From the NCBI GenBank assembly GCA_910586845.1, contig CAJUJV010000053.1, positions 11,569 through 24,071 of the forward strand: 12,503 bases of DNA, given 5' to 3'. A program made the translations under genes and the position numbers. The notes under the pieces are model-generated. The model worked only from the letters and a program-made list of their open reading frames with translations, searched no databases and was not told the DNA's origin. Below, piece after piece: positions 1 to 7,140 of this stretch. Numbering within the stretch: position 1 is the first letter of the stretch; the number at the start of each line of letters is the position of its first letter. The stretch comes from an uncultured Hungatella sp. (GTDB lineage Bacteria; Bacillota; Clostridia; Lachnospirales; Lachnospiraceae).

Positions 1-1
1 C

Positions 2-1138
2 TATATAGAAAAGCCTCTGGTTCCCTTTCTCAAGGTTACCCAGGACCGGCTGGTCCTGGAAATCCAGAGAGGCTGTATCCGCGGATGCCGGTTCTGTCAG
101 GCAGGCAATGTATACCGGCCCCTTCGGGAGCATGGACTGAACTATCTGAAAGATTGCTCCGAACGGCTTATGAGGACTACCGGACACGAGGAAATCTCTC
201 TCAGTTCCTTAAGCTCCAGCGACTATACCCACCTGCCTGAACTGGTGGAGTTTCTTATAAAGGAATGCAGTGCCAAGGGGATCAACATCTCTCTTCCCTC
301 CCTGCGGATCGATGCCTTTTCTCTCGACGTTATGAGCAAGGTCCAGGATGTGAAAAAAAGCAGCCTCACCTTTGCGCCGGAAGCCGGCTCCCAGCGTCTG
401 AGAGACGTGATCAACAAGGGACTGACCGAGGAAGTCATCCTCCAGGGTGCGGCCGATGCCTTCCGCGGCGGCTGGAACCGGGTAAAGCTGTATTTTATGC
501 TGGGGCTTCCCACGGAGCAGAGAGAGGATATGGAAGGGATTGCTCTTCTTTCGGAGAAGATCGCCAGACTTTACTATGACACGGTCCCCAAAGACCAGCG
601 CCATGGAAAAGTACAGATCGTGGCCAGTTCTTCCTTCTTTGTGCCCAAGCCCTTTACCCCTTTCCAGTGGGCCAGGATGTGTACCAGAGAGGAATTTCTG
701 GAAAGGGCCTATATCGTAAAAAATAAATTTCGGGAGATGAAGAATTTCAAGAGCCTGAAATACAACTGGCATGAGGCGGATGTGACCGTTCTGGAGGGAG
801 TGCTGGCCCGAGGCGACCGGAGAGTAAGCGCCGTGGTGGAGGCCGCCTACAGAAACGGGGCATTGTTTGACTCCTGGTCCGAATATTTTGACAACCGCCT
901 GTGGGAAAAAGCATTTGAGGACTGCGGCGTCGACCCTGATTTTTATACGGTGAGAGAGAGGGCCCTGGATGAAAAATTCCCCTGGGATTTCATCGATGCC
1001 GGGGTTTCCAGAGAATTTTTGGAGAGAGAATGGCTTCTGGCCCTGAAAGGACAGGTGAGTCCCAACTGCCGTCAGAAGTGTTCCGGATGCGGGGCCAGAA
1101 GATTCCAAGGAGGCGTCTGCTATGAAGATCAGGATTAA
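2..1138 (+). CDS. B12-binding/radical SAM protein, TIGR03960 family (5' partial)
   Basis: The reading frame is open from the first bases of the window, so the start lies upstream and 378 residues are visible. The radical SAM cluster-binding motif C-x3-C-x2-C is seen at visible residues 25, 29 and 32 (bases 74-97; G-C-I-R-G-C-R-F-C), marking a 4Fe-4S/S-adenosylmethionine enzyme. The body has a radical SAM barrel pattern, with 'FAPEAGSQRLRDVINKG' followed by 'YFMLGLPTE'. The C-terminus carries a cysteine cluster (C-x3-C-x2-C-G, then G-G-V-C) typical of TIGR03960. The family is about 600 residues long, so an N-terminal cobalamin-binding-like domain of some 200 or more residues should lie off the left edge; that is inference. 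An ATG at 170 is internal and would remove the catalytic cysteines, so it is not the start. The gene overlaps the DUF2344 gene by 17 bases. The substrate is unknown; genomic linkage to RNase G suggests RNA modification or processing, but this is unproven. Confidence 0.9.
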   Translation, partial: YIEKPLVPFLKVTQDRLVLEIQRGCIRGCRFCQAGNVYRPLREHGLNYLKDCSERLMRTTGHEEISLSSLSSSDYTHLPELVEFLIKECSAKGINISLPSLRIDAFSLDVMSKVQDVKKSSLTFAPEAGSQRLRDVINKGLTEEVILQGAADAFRGGWNRVKLYFMLGLPTEQREDMEGIALLSEKIARLYYDTVPKDQRHGKVQIVASSSFFVPKPFTPFQWARMCTREEFLERAYIVKNKFREMKNFKSLKYNWHEADVTVLEGVLARGDRRVSAVVEAAYRNGALFDSWSEYFDNRLWEKAFEDCGVDPDFYTVRERALDEKFPWDFIDAGVSREFLEREWLLALKGQVSPNCRQKCSGCGARRFQGGVCYEDQD

Positions 1139-1823
1139 ATTCAGCAAACAGGGCTCTATGAAATTTATCGGCCATCTTGATATAATGCGGTATTTTCAGA
1201 AAGCCATGCGCCGGGCGGAAGTGGATATCCGCTACAGCGAAGGGTTCAGCCCCCATCAGATCATGTCCTTTGCCGCCCCTCTGGGAGTCGGCATCACCAG
1301 CATGGGAGAGTACCTGGATATCGAGGTGCTGTCCACGGACACTTCCGGAGTCATGACGGACCGGCTCAACAAAGTCATGGTGGATGAGATCCGCATCTTA
1401 AGCTACCGGAAGCTGGACGACGGCAGCAAAAATGCCATGTCCCTTGTCAGCGCTGCCGACTATACTCTGAACTTCCGGGACGGCTATGGTCCGGAAGATC
1501 GGGAGGCATTTTTTAAAGCCCTTGAGGCTTTCTATGACCAGGAACAGATCCTCATCGTAAAACAGACCAAACGCGGGCAGAAGGAGATGGATCTGAAACC
1601 TCTGATCTACTGTCTGGAACGGCGTGGGGAGGGGATCTTCATGAAGGTCTCCACAGGCAGCACGGATAATATCAAGCCGGAACTGGTTATGGAGGAATTT
1701 TACAGGCAGCAGCAGAGGGAGTATCCTCCTTTTGCCTTTCAGATACAGCGGGAAGAGGTTTATGGACGGGATGACTGCGGAAAGCTGATCCCTCTGGAGG
1801 AGTTCGGTGAAGACATTGAATAA
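1122..1823 (+). CDS. TIGR03936/DUF2344 radical SAM-linked protein
   Basis: This 233-residue protein matches DUF2344 (TIGR03936), which almost always sits beside, or is fused to, the TIGR03960 radical SAM protein. Visible family features are the N-terminal 'KFIGHLDIMRYFQKAMRRA' (about residues 14-32) and 'YSEGFSPHQIMSFAAPLGVG' (about 38-57). There is no cluster-binding cysteine set, so it is a partner rather than a radical SAM enzyme itself. The ATG at 1122 is supported by AAGGAGG at 1107-1113, eight bases upstream. The start lies inside the end of the preceding gene (17-base overlap), and the end overlaps the RNase G gene by another 17 bases, which suggests translational coupling. The biochemical role is unknown; a substrate-binding or scaffold role for its partner is only a guess. 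Confidence 0.9.
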   Translation: MKIRIKFSKQGSMKFIGHLDIMRYFQKAMRRAEVDIRYSEGFSPHQIMSFAAPLGVGITSMGEYLDIEVLSTDTSGVMTDRLNKVMVDEIRILSYRKLDDGSKNAMSLVSAADYTLNFRDGYGPEDREAFFKALEAFYDQEQILIVKQTKRGQKEMDLKPLIYCLERRGEGIFMKVSTGSTDNIKPELVMEEFYRQQQREYPPFAFQIQREEVYGRDDCGKLIPLEEFGEDIE

Positions 1824-3024
1824 GATCATTATAACCAGAATGGACAGCCGGATCCTGACTGCCGCCGTAAGCGGAAACCGGGTCACTCAGCTGAACCTGG
1901 AAGCGGAGGAGACCGGATCCGTTCTGGGCAATATCTATATCGGAAAAGTCAAAAACATATCAAAAAATATCGATTCCGCCTTCATCGATCTTGGAGGCGG
2001 CCACATGGCTTATTACAGCCTGACGGAGAACAGGAACCATCTTTTTTCCTCTGCCTCTGCGGGTTCCGGCAGGAAACGGGGGCTCTGTTCCGGAGATGAG
2101 ATCATCGTCCAGGTCAGCAGAGATGCCATAAAGACCAAGGATCCCGTGGTCACTTCCTGCCTCAGCTTTACGGGAAAATACTGTGTGGTAACGGCCGGGA
2201 GATGCCAGATCGGCTTTTCTTCCAAGATCTCCGACGGAGAGTGGAAAAACAGATTGAGAAAGATTCTGGAAGAGGAAAAGGATCCGGACCTGGGGATCAT
2301 CATCCGTACCAACGCCAGAACCGCACCGGAATCAGAGATCATAAAAGAGCTGAGGCAGTTAAAAGAGCAGTACCGCCGTCTCCTGTCAGAGGCCCCTTAC
2401 CGGACCTGTTACTCCTGCCTGTATGAGTCGCCTCCCTCTTACATTGCCAGCCTTCGGGACACTTATGAAGCCTTTATGGAGGAAATCGTCACAGACGATC
2501 CGGAGATCTTCCGGCGGATCAGGGAATATCTTGACGTCTGCCAGCCCGAAGACCGGGAGAAGGTCCGGCTCTACGAGGACCCCCTTCTCCCTCTGGAGAA
2601 ACTGTATTCCCTGGAGAAGGCCGTCTCCGAGGCTCTTCAGAAAAAGGTCTGGCTCAGATCGGGAGGATACCTGGTCATCGAACCTACGGAAGCCATGACT
2701 GTCATAGACGTCAACAGCGGCAAATATACAGGCAGAAAAAATCTCAGAGACACGATCCGGAAGATCAACCTGGAGGCGGCCGAGGAGATCGTTTTCCAGC
2801 TGCGGCTGCGCAACCTGTCCGGCATCATTATTGTGGACTTCATCGACATGGATTCCGTGCAGGATCAGGAAGAGCTTATGGCTCTCCTCACGGACCGGTG
2901 CAGAAAGGATCCCATAAAAACCACTGTGGTTGACATGACAAAGCTGGGACTTGTGGAGATCACAAGAAAAAAAATACGGAGACCATTCCGGGAACAGGTA
3001 CAAAAAGGAGAACAAAAGACATGA
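1807..3024 (+). CDS. rng: Ribonuclease G/E family endoribonuclease
   Basis: A 405-residue single-strand-specific endoribonuclease of the RNase E/G family, expected to act in the cytoplasm on rRNA precursors and mRNA. An S1 RNA-binding domain lies at about residues 36-120 (starts 'GSVLGNIYIGKVKNI'). The catalytic DNase I-like region contains 'VIDVNSGK' (D301, N303) and 'VDFIDM' (D344), equivalent to E. coli RNase E D303, N305 and D346 with a constant offset of two. The C-terminus stops soon after 'GLVEITRKKIRRPF' and lacks the CPxCxG zinc-link found in the E. coli enzymes; the only CxxC is internal (C201, C204). The start is GTG at 1807, supported by GGAGG at 1796-1800 six bases upstream. It overlaps the DUF2344 gene by 17 bases and trkA by 4 bases (ATGA). 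In many Clostridia the next genes are rplU-rpmA-obgE; here they are potassium transport genes. Confidence 0.93.
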   Translation: MKTLNKIIITRMDSRILTAAVSGNRVTQLNLEAEETGSVLGNIYIGKVKNISKNIDSAFIDLGGGHMAYYSLTENRNHLFSSASAGSGRKRGLCSGDEIIVQVSRDAIKTKDPVVTSCLSFTGKYCVVTAGRCQIGFSSKISDGEWKNRLRKILEEEKDPDLGIIIRTNARTAPESEIIKELRQLKEQYRRLLSEAPYRTCYSCLYESPPSYIASLRDTYEAFMEEIVTDDPEIFRRIREYLDVCQPEDREKVRLYEDPLLPLEKLYSLEKAVSEALQKKVWLRSGGYLVIEPTEAMTVIDVNSGKYTGRKNLRDTIRKINLEAAEEIVFQLRLRNLSGIIIVDFIDMDSVQDQEELMALLTDRCRKDPIKTTVVDMTKLGLVEITRKKIRRPFREQVQKGEQKT

Positions 3025-4376
3025 AGATAATCATTGTAGGCTGCGGAAAAGTAGGGGTGACCCTGGCTGAACAGCTGAATAATGAAGGCCACGACATTAT
3101 ATTGATCGATCAGGATCCCGCTGCCCTGGAAAGCGCAATCAACAGCATCGACGTTCTGGGTGTGGCGGGAAACGGAGCCGTCTATGCCGTTCAGCAGGAA
3201 GCAGGTATCCATGAGGCGGATCTTCTGATCGCCACCACCAATTCCGACGAGCTGAACATGCTGTGCTGCCTCATCGCCAAAAAGGCAGGCAACTGCCATA
3301 CCATTGCCAGGATCAGAAATCCGGAATACGCCACGGAAATCAATTTTATCCGCGAAGAGATGAATCTCTCTCTGGCTATCAATCCGGAACTGGCTGCTGC
3401 CAGAGAGATTTCCAGATTGTTAAAATTTCCGTCAGCTATCAAGATCGATACCTTTTCCAAGGGCCGTGTGGAGATCATGAAATTCCAGATCCCGGAAAAC
3501 TCTGTGCTTCATGAGCTGAAGGTGTGGGAAGTTCCTTCCAAACTGAAATGCAGTGTCCTGATCTGCGCTGTGGAGCGGGGAACAGAGGTGGTGATCCCCA
3601 ACGGTAATTTCCAGCTGAGATCCGGGGACAAGGTCTCCTTTGTGGCTCCTCCGGCAGAGTCCATGCGTTTCTTCAAAGGCGCCGGAATTGTAAACAACAG
3701 CGTAAAAAGCGCTATCCTTATCGGCGGCGGGCGGATTGCATATTATCTGGCCCAGATGCTAAAAGATTCTCCTATCAAAATAAAGATCGTGGAGCGGGAC
3801 CTGGAACAGTGCAGAAAATTAAGCGAACTTCTTCCCGGCGTCATCGTGATCAACGGCGACGGTTCCGACCAGCAGCTTCTTCTGGAGGAAGGTCTTCACG
3901 AGACCGAGGCGTTTGCGGCACTGACCGGCTTTGACGAGGAAAACATCATGCTTTCTCTCTATGCCAGAAGCAAATCCAAAGCCAAACTGATCACCAAAGT
4001 CAACCGCACGGCGTTTGAAAGCGTGATCAATGACATGAACCTGGGAAGCATCATCTATCCCAAGCTGATCACGGCCGACACCATCCTGCAGTATGTCCGC
4101 GCCATGCAGAATTCCGTAGGCAGCAATGTGGAAACTTTATATAAAATCGTGGCAGACAAGGCAGAGGCTCTGGAATTCCGGGTGGGGACGGAAGCCTCCC
4201 TCACAGGAATCCCTCTGGAAAAACTGTCTTTAAAACCCAATCTTCTGGTAGCCTGTATCAACCGGAACGGAAAAATCATCACTCCCCGGGGAAAGGACAC
4301 CATTGAAGCAGGCGATGCGGTGATCATCGTGACCACGACCACAGGCCTGAAAGACCTGAAAGATATCTTAAAGTAG
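3021..4376 (+). CDS. trkA: Trk potassium transporter regulatory subunit TrkA
   Basis: A 451-residue cytoplasmic subunit that binds NAD(H) and gates the TrkH channel. It has two tandem RCK units. The first begins with a Rossmann motif G7-x-G9-x-x-G12 and an acidic residue at the end of the second strand (D30). The second begins at about residue 230 with G235-G-G237-R-I-A240, with E258 in the acidic position. Each is followed by a TrkA-C (RCK-C) domain, at about 140-225 and 365-451. The third glycine of the second Rossmann loop is alanine, so the second nucleotide site may be weaker. The length matches full tandem TrkA rather than the single-RCK KtrA. ATG at 3021 overlaps the rng stop (ATGA), with AAAGGAG about ten bases upstream. 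trkH follows after 13 bases. RCK-C domains of some Gram-positive potassium gates bind c-di-AMP; whether this one does cannot be told from sequence. Confidence 0.95.
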   Translation: MKIIIVGCGKVGVTLAEQLNNEGHDIILIDQDPAALESAINSIDVLGVAGNGAVYAVQQEAGIHEADLLIATTNSDELNMLCCLIAKKAGNCHTIARIRNPEYATEINFIREEMNLSLAINPELAAAREISRLLKFPSAIKIDTFSKGRVEIMKFQIPENSVLHELKVWEVPSKLKCSVLICAVERGTEVVIPNGNFQLRSGDKVSFVAPPAESMRFFKGAGIVNNSVKSAILIGGGRIAYYLAQMLKDSPIKIKIVERDLEQCRKLSELLPGVIVINGDGSDQQLLLEEGLHETEAFAALTGFDEENIMLSLYARSKSKAKLITKVNRTAFESVINDMNLGSIIYPKLITADTILQYVRAMQNSVGSNVETLYKIVADKAEALEFRVGTEASLTGIPLEKLSLKPNLLVACINRNGKIITPRGKDTIEAGDAVIIVTTTTGLKDLKDILK

Positions 4377-4389
4377 AAAAGGAACCATT

Positions 4390-5838
4390 ATGAACATTAA
4401 GATTATATTCTATTTTTTAGGCTGGGTACTGAATATCGAAGCCCTTCTCATGCTTCTTCCCTGTGCGGTGTCGCTGCTCTACGGAGACGGACAGCTCTGG
4501 TCATTCCTTCTTGTCATGGTTCTCTGTGTCATGATCGGATGGCTTACCACTCACAAAAGACCTGAGAACACGGTTTTCTATGCCAAAGAAGGCTTTGTGG
4601 CAGTGGCCTTAATCTGGGTGGTCCTCAGTTTTTTCGGCGCTCTTCCCTTTTATGTCAGCAGGGAGATCCCTTCTCTGACAGACGCCCTGTTTGAGACCAT
4701 ATCCGGATTTACCACGACCGGAGCCAGCATCCTCACCGATGTCGAGGGACTTTCTCCCTCCATGCTCATGTGGCGGAGCTTTGCCCACTGGGTAGGAGGC
4801 ATGGGGGTTCTGGTCTTTATCCTGGCTATCCTGCCTCTGGCCGGCGGCGGATATGCCATGCACATTATGAGGGCCGAAAGCCCGGGACCTTCCGTGGGCA
4901 AACTGGCGCCCAAGGTAAAAGACACTGCCAAGATCCTGTATATGATCTATCTGATCATGACCCTGATTCAGGTCGGTCTTCTTCTCCTGGGAGGCATGCC
5001 TCTTTTCGATTCTCTGGCAACCAGTTTCGGCACGGCAGGAACCGGAGGTTTCGGCATCAAGAACAGCAGTATCGCCTTTTACGACAGCTACTATCTCCAG
5101 GGAGTCGTGACCGTGTTCATGATCCTGTTCGGAGTTAATTTTAACGTCTATTACCTGCTTCTGGCCAGACGGTTCCGGGATGCGTTCTCCTGCGAGGAGG
5201 CCCGGGTATATCTGGCTATTATCCTGGGCTCCGTAGCAGTGATCACCCTGAATATCCGGGGTGCATTCGGAAGTCTCTTTGAGGCTTTCCATCATGCCGC
5301 GTTTCAGGTGGGCTCCATCATGACTACAACCGGATTCTCCACAGTGGATTTTGACCTGTGGCCTCAGCTTTCCAAGACCATACTCATCGGCCTTATGTTT
5401 GTAGGCGCCTGTGCAGGCAGCACCGGCGGCGGCATGAAGGTGTCGCGGATCCTGATCTGGCTCAAATCCGTAAAAAGCGAACTGTCTGCCCTGATCCATC
5501 CCCGCAGCGTGAAAGTCCTGAAGCTGGAGAACAAGGCTCTGGATTCAGGCGTCATGCGGTCCGTTAATAATTACTTTATCGCCTACTTTTTTATCTTTGC
5601 CACATCCGTGCTGATCGTCAGCCTGGATAATTTTGATTTTACCACCACGTTTACGGCCGTGGCCGCCACCTTCAACAACATCGGCCCCGGTATGGCCGGT
5701 GTGGGGCCCACATGCAACTTTTCACAGCTGTCGGCCCTTTCCAAGTATGTTCTCATGTTTGACATGCTTGCAGGACGGCTGGAGATTTTTCCCATGCTGA
5801 TCCTCTTTTCCCCATCCACCTGGCGGAAAGGGTGGTAG
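4390..5838 (+). CDS. trkH: Trk potassium uptake channel subunit TrkH
   Basis: A 482-residue integral membrane potassium translocating subunit of the TrkH/KtrB superfamily, partner of TrkA. The four pseudo-repeated pore loops are visible: 'FTTTGAS' (T108-S113 region), 'GTAGTGGFG' (residues 214-222), 'MTTTGFS' (311-317) and 'NNIGPG' (429-434), each with the selectivity-filter glycine. About ten hydrophobic membrane segments alternate with these loops. The C-terminus has the family ending 'MLAGRLEIFPMLILFSPSTW'. ATG at 4390 has AAAAGGA at 4377-4383 upstream. The gene follows trkA by 13 bases and is followed by a hairpin terminator, so it is the last gene of the operon. A KtrB assignment is possible in principle, but the length and the tandem-RCK partner favour TrkH. 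Confidence 0.95.
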   Translation: MNIKIIFYFLGWVLNIEALLMLLPCAVSLLYGDGQLWSFLLVMVLCVMIGWLTTHKRPENTVFYAKEGFVAVALIWVVLSFFGALPFYVSREIPSLTDALFETISGFTTTGASILTDVEGLSPSMLMWRSFAHWVGGMGVLVFILAILPLAGGGYAMHIMRAESPGPSVGKLAPKVKDTAKILYMIYLIMTLIQVGLLLLGGMPLFDSLATSFGTAGTGGFGIKNSSIAFYDSYYLQGVVTVFMILFGVNFNVYYLLLARRFRDAFSCEEARVYLAIILGSVAVITLNIRGAFGSLFEAFHHAAFQVGSIMTTTGFSTVDFDLWPQLSKTILIGLMFVGACAGSTGGGMKVSRILIWLKSVKSELSALIHPRSVKVLKLENKALDSGVMRSVNNYFIAYFFIFATSVLIVSLDNFDFTTTFTAVAATFNNIGPGMAGVGPTCNFSQLSALSKYVLMFDMLAGRLEIFPMLILFSPSTWRKGW

Positions 5839-5855
5839 ACATATCTCTTTTATCA

Positions 5856-5900
5856 GAGCAGGAGCCTGTGATTCAGATACAGGCCCTGCTTCTTTTATTT
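5856..5900 (+). terminator. Rho-independent terminator after trkH
   Basis: The arms GCAGG(A)GCCTGT (5858-5869, one bulged A) and ACAGGCCCTGC (5879-5889) pair over 11 base pairs around a nine-base loop. A T-rich tail (TTCTTTTATTT) follows. It starts 18 bases past the trkH stop. The opposite strand lacks a T tract, so it works in one direction only. Confidence 0.85.
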
Positions 5901-5922
5901 CCCTGTATCAGATTCCCCTCAG

Positions 5923-5983
5923 CCAGCCGGATATTACCGGCAAAATATACTGGGCAAAAATCATATATCCGGCAGGTTTTTTT
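5923..5983 (+). terminator. Second long-loop hairpin with T7 tail
   Basis: GCCGGATAT (5926-5934) pairs perfectly with ATATCCGGC (5965-5973), with two further outer pairs past an A-A mismatch, and is followed by seven Ts (5977-5983). The loop is about 30 bases, longer than usual. The 5' arm can also form a small local hairpin, CCGG-ATATTA-CCGG (5927-5940), which excludes the long stem. It lies upstream of the sugar operon promoter, so it most likely acts as a backup terminator for transcripts leaving trkH. Confidence 0.55.
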
Positions 5984-5986
5984 CGG

Positions 5987-6041
5987 AAAAATATAAAATT
6001 TGCACAAACGACTTTACATTTTTCTGGATTTGTGCTAATAT
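5987..6041 (+). promoter_or_regulatory. Sigma-A promoter of the alpha-galactoside operon
   Basis: The -35 box is TTTACA (6013-6018) and the -10 box is TAATAT (6036-6041), 17 bases apart. TG at 6033-6034 gives an extended -10 element. An unbroken 15-base A/T tract (5987-6001) lies where an UP element would be. The predicted start of transcription is near 6048, giving a leader of about 29 bases before the lacI-family ATG. An inverted repeat flanks the -35 box (separate entry). Confidence 0.8.
6002..6035. repeat. Inverted repeat bracketing the -35 box
   Basis: GCACAAA (6002-6008) and TTTGTGC (6029-6035) are perfect seven-base inverted arms separated by 20 bases. The -35 box TTTACA lies between them, and the right arm runs up to the -10 box. 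It could be a pair of half-sites for a second regulator or a chance repeat in AT-rich DNA; no protein can be assigned. Confidence 0.4.
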
Positions 6042-6050
6042 CAACATAAA

Positions 6051-6064
6051 TAAACGCGCGTTTA
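6051..6064. promoter_or_regulatory. LacI-family operator palindrome
   Basis: TAAACGCGCGTTTA is a perfect 14-base palindrome with a central CG, the form bound by LacI-family repressors whose hinge leucine inserts at the central CpG. It lies just downstream of the predicted transcription start (about +3 to +16) and ends right before the ribosome binding site, so bound repressor would block initiation. The regulator encoded 12 bases downstream is the obvious ligand. CcpA binding is an alternative, but the fit to the catabolite-repression consensus is poorer. Confidence 0.75.
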
Positions 6065-6076
6065 CAGGGAGAATTC

Positions 6077-7090
6077 ATGAAAATCAGCAGTGAAGAGATT
6101 GCAAAACTTGCCAATGTATCCAGAAGCACCGTATCAAGGGTCATCAACAATTACTCTAATGTTCCGGATGAGACCCGCAGACGGGTCATGGAGGTCATAG
6201 AAAAATATAATTACCATCCTCATCCTTCTGCGAGGGTACTGGCCGGTAAGGCCAACCAGATGATCCTCTTATGTATCTCCGATTACAACGACGGTAAAAA
6301 CCGATGGAGAGGCACGGAATCTCCCTATTTCATACGTATGATTGCAGCACTGGTAAGCCAGAGTAAAGAATATGGTTATCTGATCTCAGTGTTCATCGTG
6401 ACAGAAGAGGCTGATTACGGAAAGATCGAGAACATGTTTTTCAATCGGGAAGTCTGCGCCGGGATTTTTATAGGGTTCGAATTTCCGTTTCAGATCAGTC
6501 ATATGAACCGTCTCATTATGAAAGGTTTTTCCATGGTCATCATCGATCCTGGAACCGGTGTCATGGAGGCGGAAAATGTGAGAAAGGTTTTCTCGGAAAA
6601 TCTGCAGGCCGGCTATATGGCCACCAGCTATCTGCTGAAACAGGGCCACAGGTATATTGCCCATCTGGCAGGAGATCACCGGATGTCCTCCCAGGACCGC
6701 CTGAAAGGATATGAGAAAGCCATGAAAGAAGCAGACATTCCGGAGGAATCCATCTGGATCGCCAGGGGTAATTTTGAGAGCAATCTGTCTTACCAGTCAG
6801 CCGTGAAGCTGATGGAAAACCATCTCATAACCGCCATATTTGCCGGTAATGATCTGATGGCGGTGTGTGCACTGAGAGCTGCCCGGGATCTGGGAAGACA
6901 CGTTCCGGAAAATATTGCCATTGTTGGCTGCGACTACACGGTTACTTACAGAAACCTGGGATTTGACCTTACCTCCATCGAACTTTCCGTTGACGAGATC
7001 GCCGCCCGTGCCGTTAAAGCCGCACTGGGGATGGAATCCGAACAAAATATTTACTGCAAAGCAACGTTCCACAAAGGAAGTTCTGCCTGA
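6077..7090 (+). CDS. LacI-family transcriptional repressor of the alpha-galactoside operon
   Basis: A 337-residue repressor, the usual LacI-family length. The N-terminal helix-turn-helix spans about residues 5-24 (I8-A-K-L-A-N-V-S-R-S-T-V-S-R-V-I-N), and the hinge helix is 'PSARVLAGK' (50-58), with L55 in the position that enters the minor groove at a central CG step. The rest is a periplasmic-binding-protein-like effector domain, with 'GHRYIAHLAGD' and 'IFAGNDLMAVCALRAARDLG' typical of the family. ATG at 6077 has AGGGAGA at 6066-6072. It is the first gene of the sugar operon, only 50 bases before the alpha-galactosidase start with no terminator between, so it should be co-transcribed and autoregulated. 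The inducer is probably an alpha-galactoside or a breakdown product; this is inferred from the neighbours only. Confidence 0.92.
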   Translation: MKISSEEIAKLANVSRSTVSRVINNYSNVPDETRRRVMEVIEKYNYHPHPSARVLAGKANQMILLCISDYNDGKNRWRGTESPYFIRMIAALVSQSKEYGYLISVFIVTEEADYGKIENMFFNREVCAGIFIGFEFPFQISHMNRLIMKGFSMVIIDPGTGVMEAENVRKVFSENLQAGYMATSYLLKQGHRYIAHLAGDHRMSSQDRLKGYEKAMKEADIPEESIWIARGNFESNLSYQSAVKLMENHLITAIFAGNDLMAVCALRAARDLGRHVPENIAIVGCDYTVTYRNLGFDLTSIELSVDEIAARAVKAALGMESEQNIYCKATFHKGSSA

Positions 7091-7140
7091 TATCCATGGA
7101 GGACATGAAACCCGAGACCATTTTGAAAGGAGCAAATAAC

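Noticed and set aside
170..1138. ATG at 170 as the start of the radical SAM gene
   Set aside because: The frame is open to the window edge, and the CxxxCxxC motif at 74-97 lies upstream in the same frame.
209..1147. Long minus-strand open frame (312 codons) opposite the radical SAM gene
   Set aside because: It mirrors a well-supported gene with conserved motifs, has no ribosome binding site or recognisable domain, and arises from codon bias in the sense strand.
4609..5499. Long minus-strand open frame (296 codons) opposite trkH
   Set aside because: Its hydrophilic, His/Gly/Gln-rich composition is the complement of membrane-protein codons; no domain is recognisable, and trkH is certain.
5908..6150. 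Minus-strand 80-codon frame across the trkH-lacI gap
   Set aside because: It runs through the terminator, promoter, operator and the repressor's helix-turn-helix codons; no ribosome binding site or known family.
7096..7140. Upstream in-frame ATG of the alpha-galactosidase (15 extra residues)
   Set aside because: It has no ribosome binding site, while ATG 7141 has GAAAGGAG at ideal spacing and the catalytic residues then keep a constant offset of two from AgaA.
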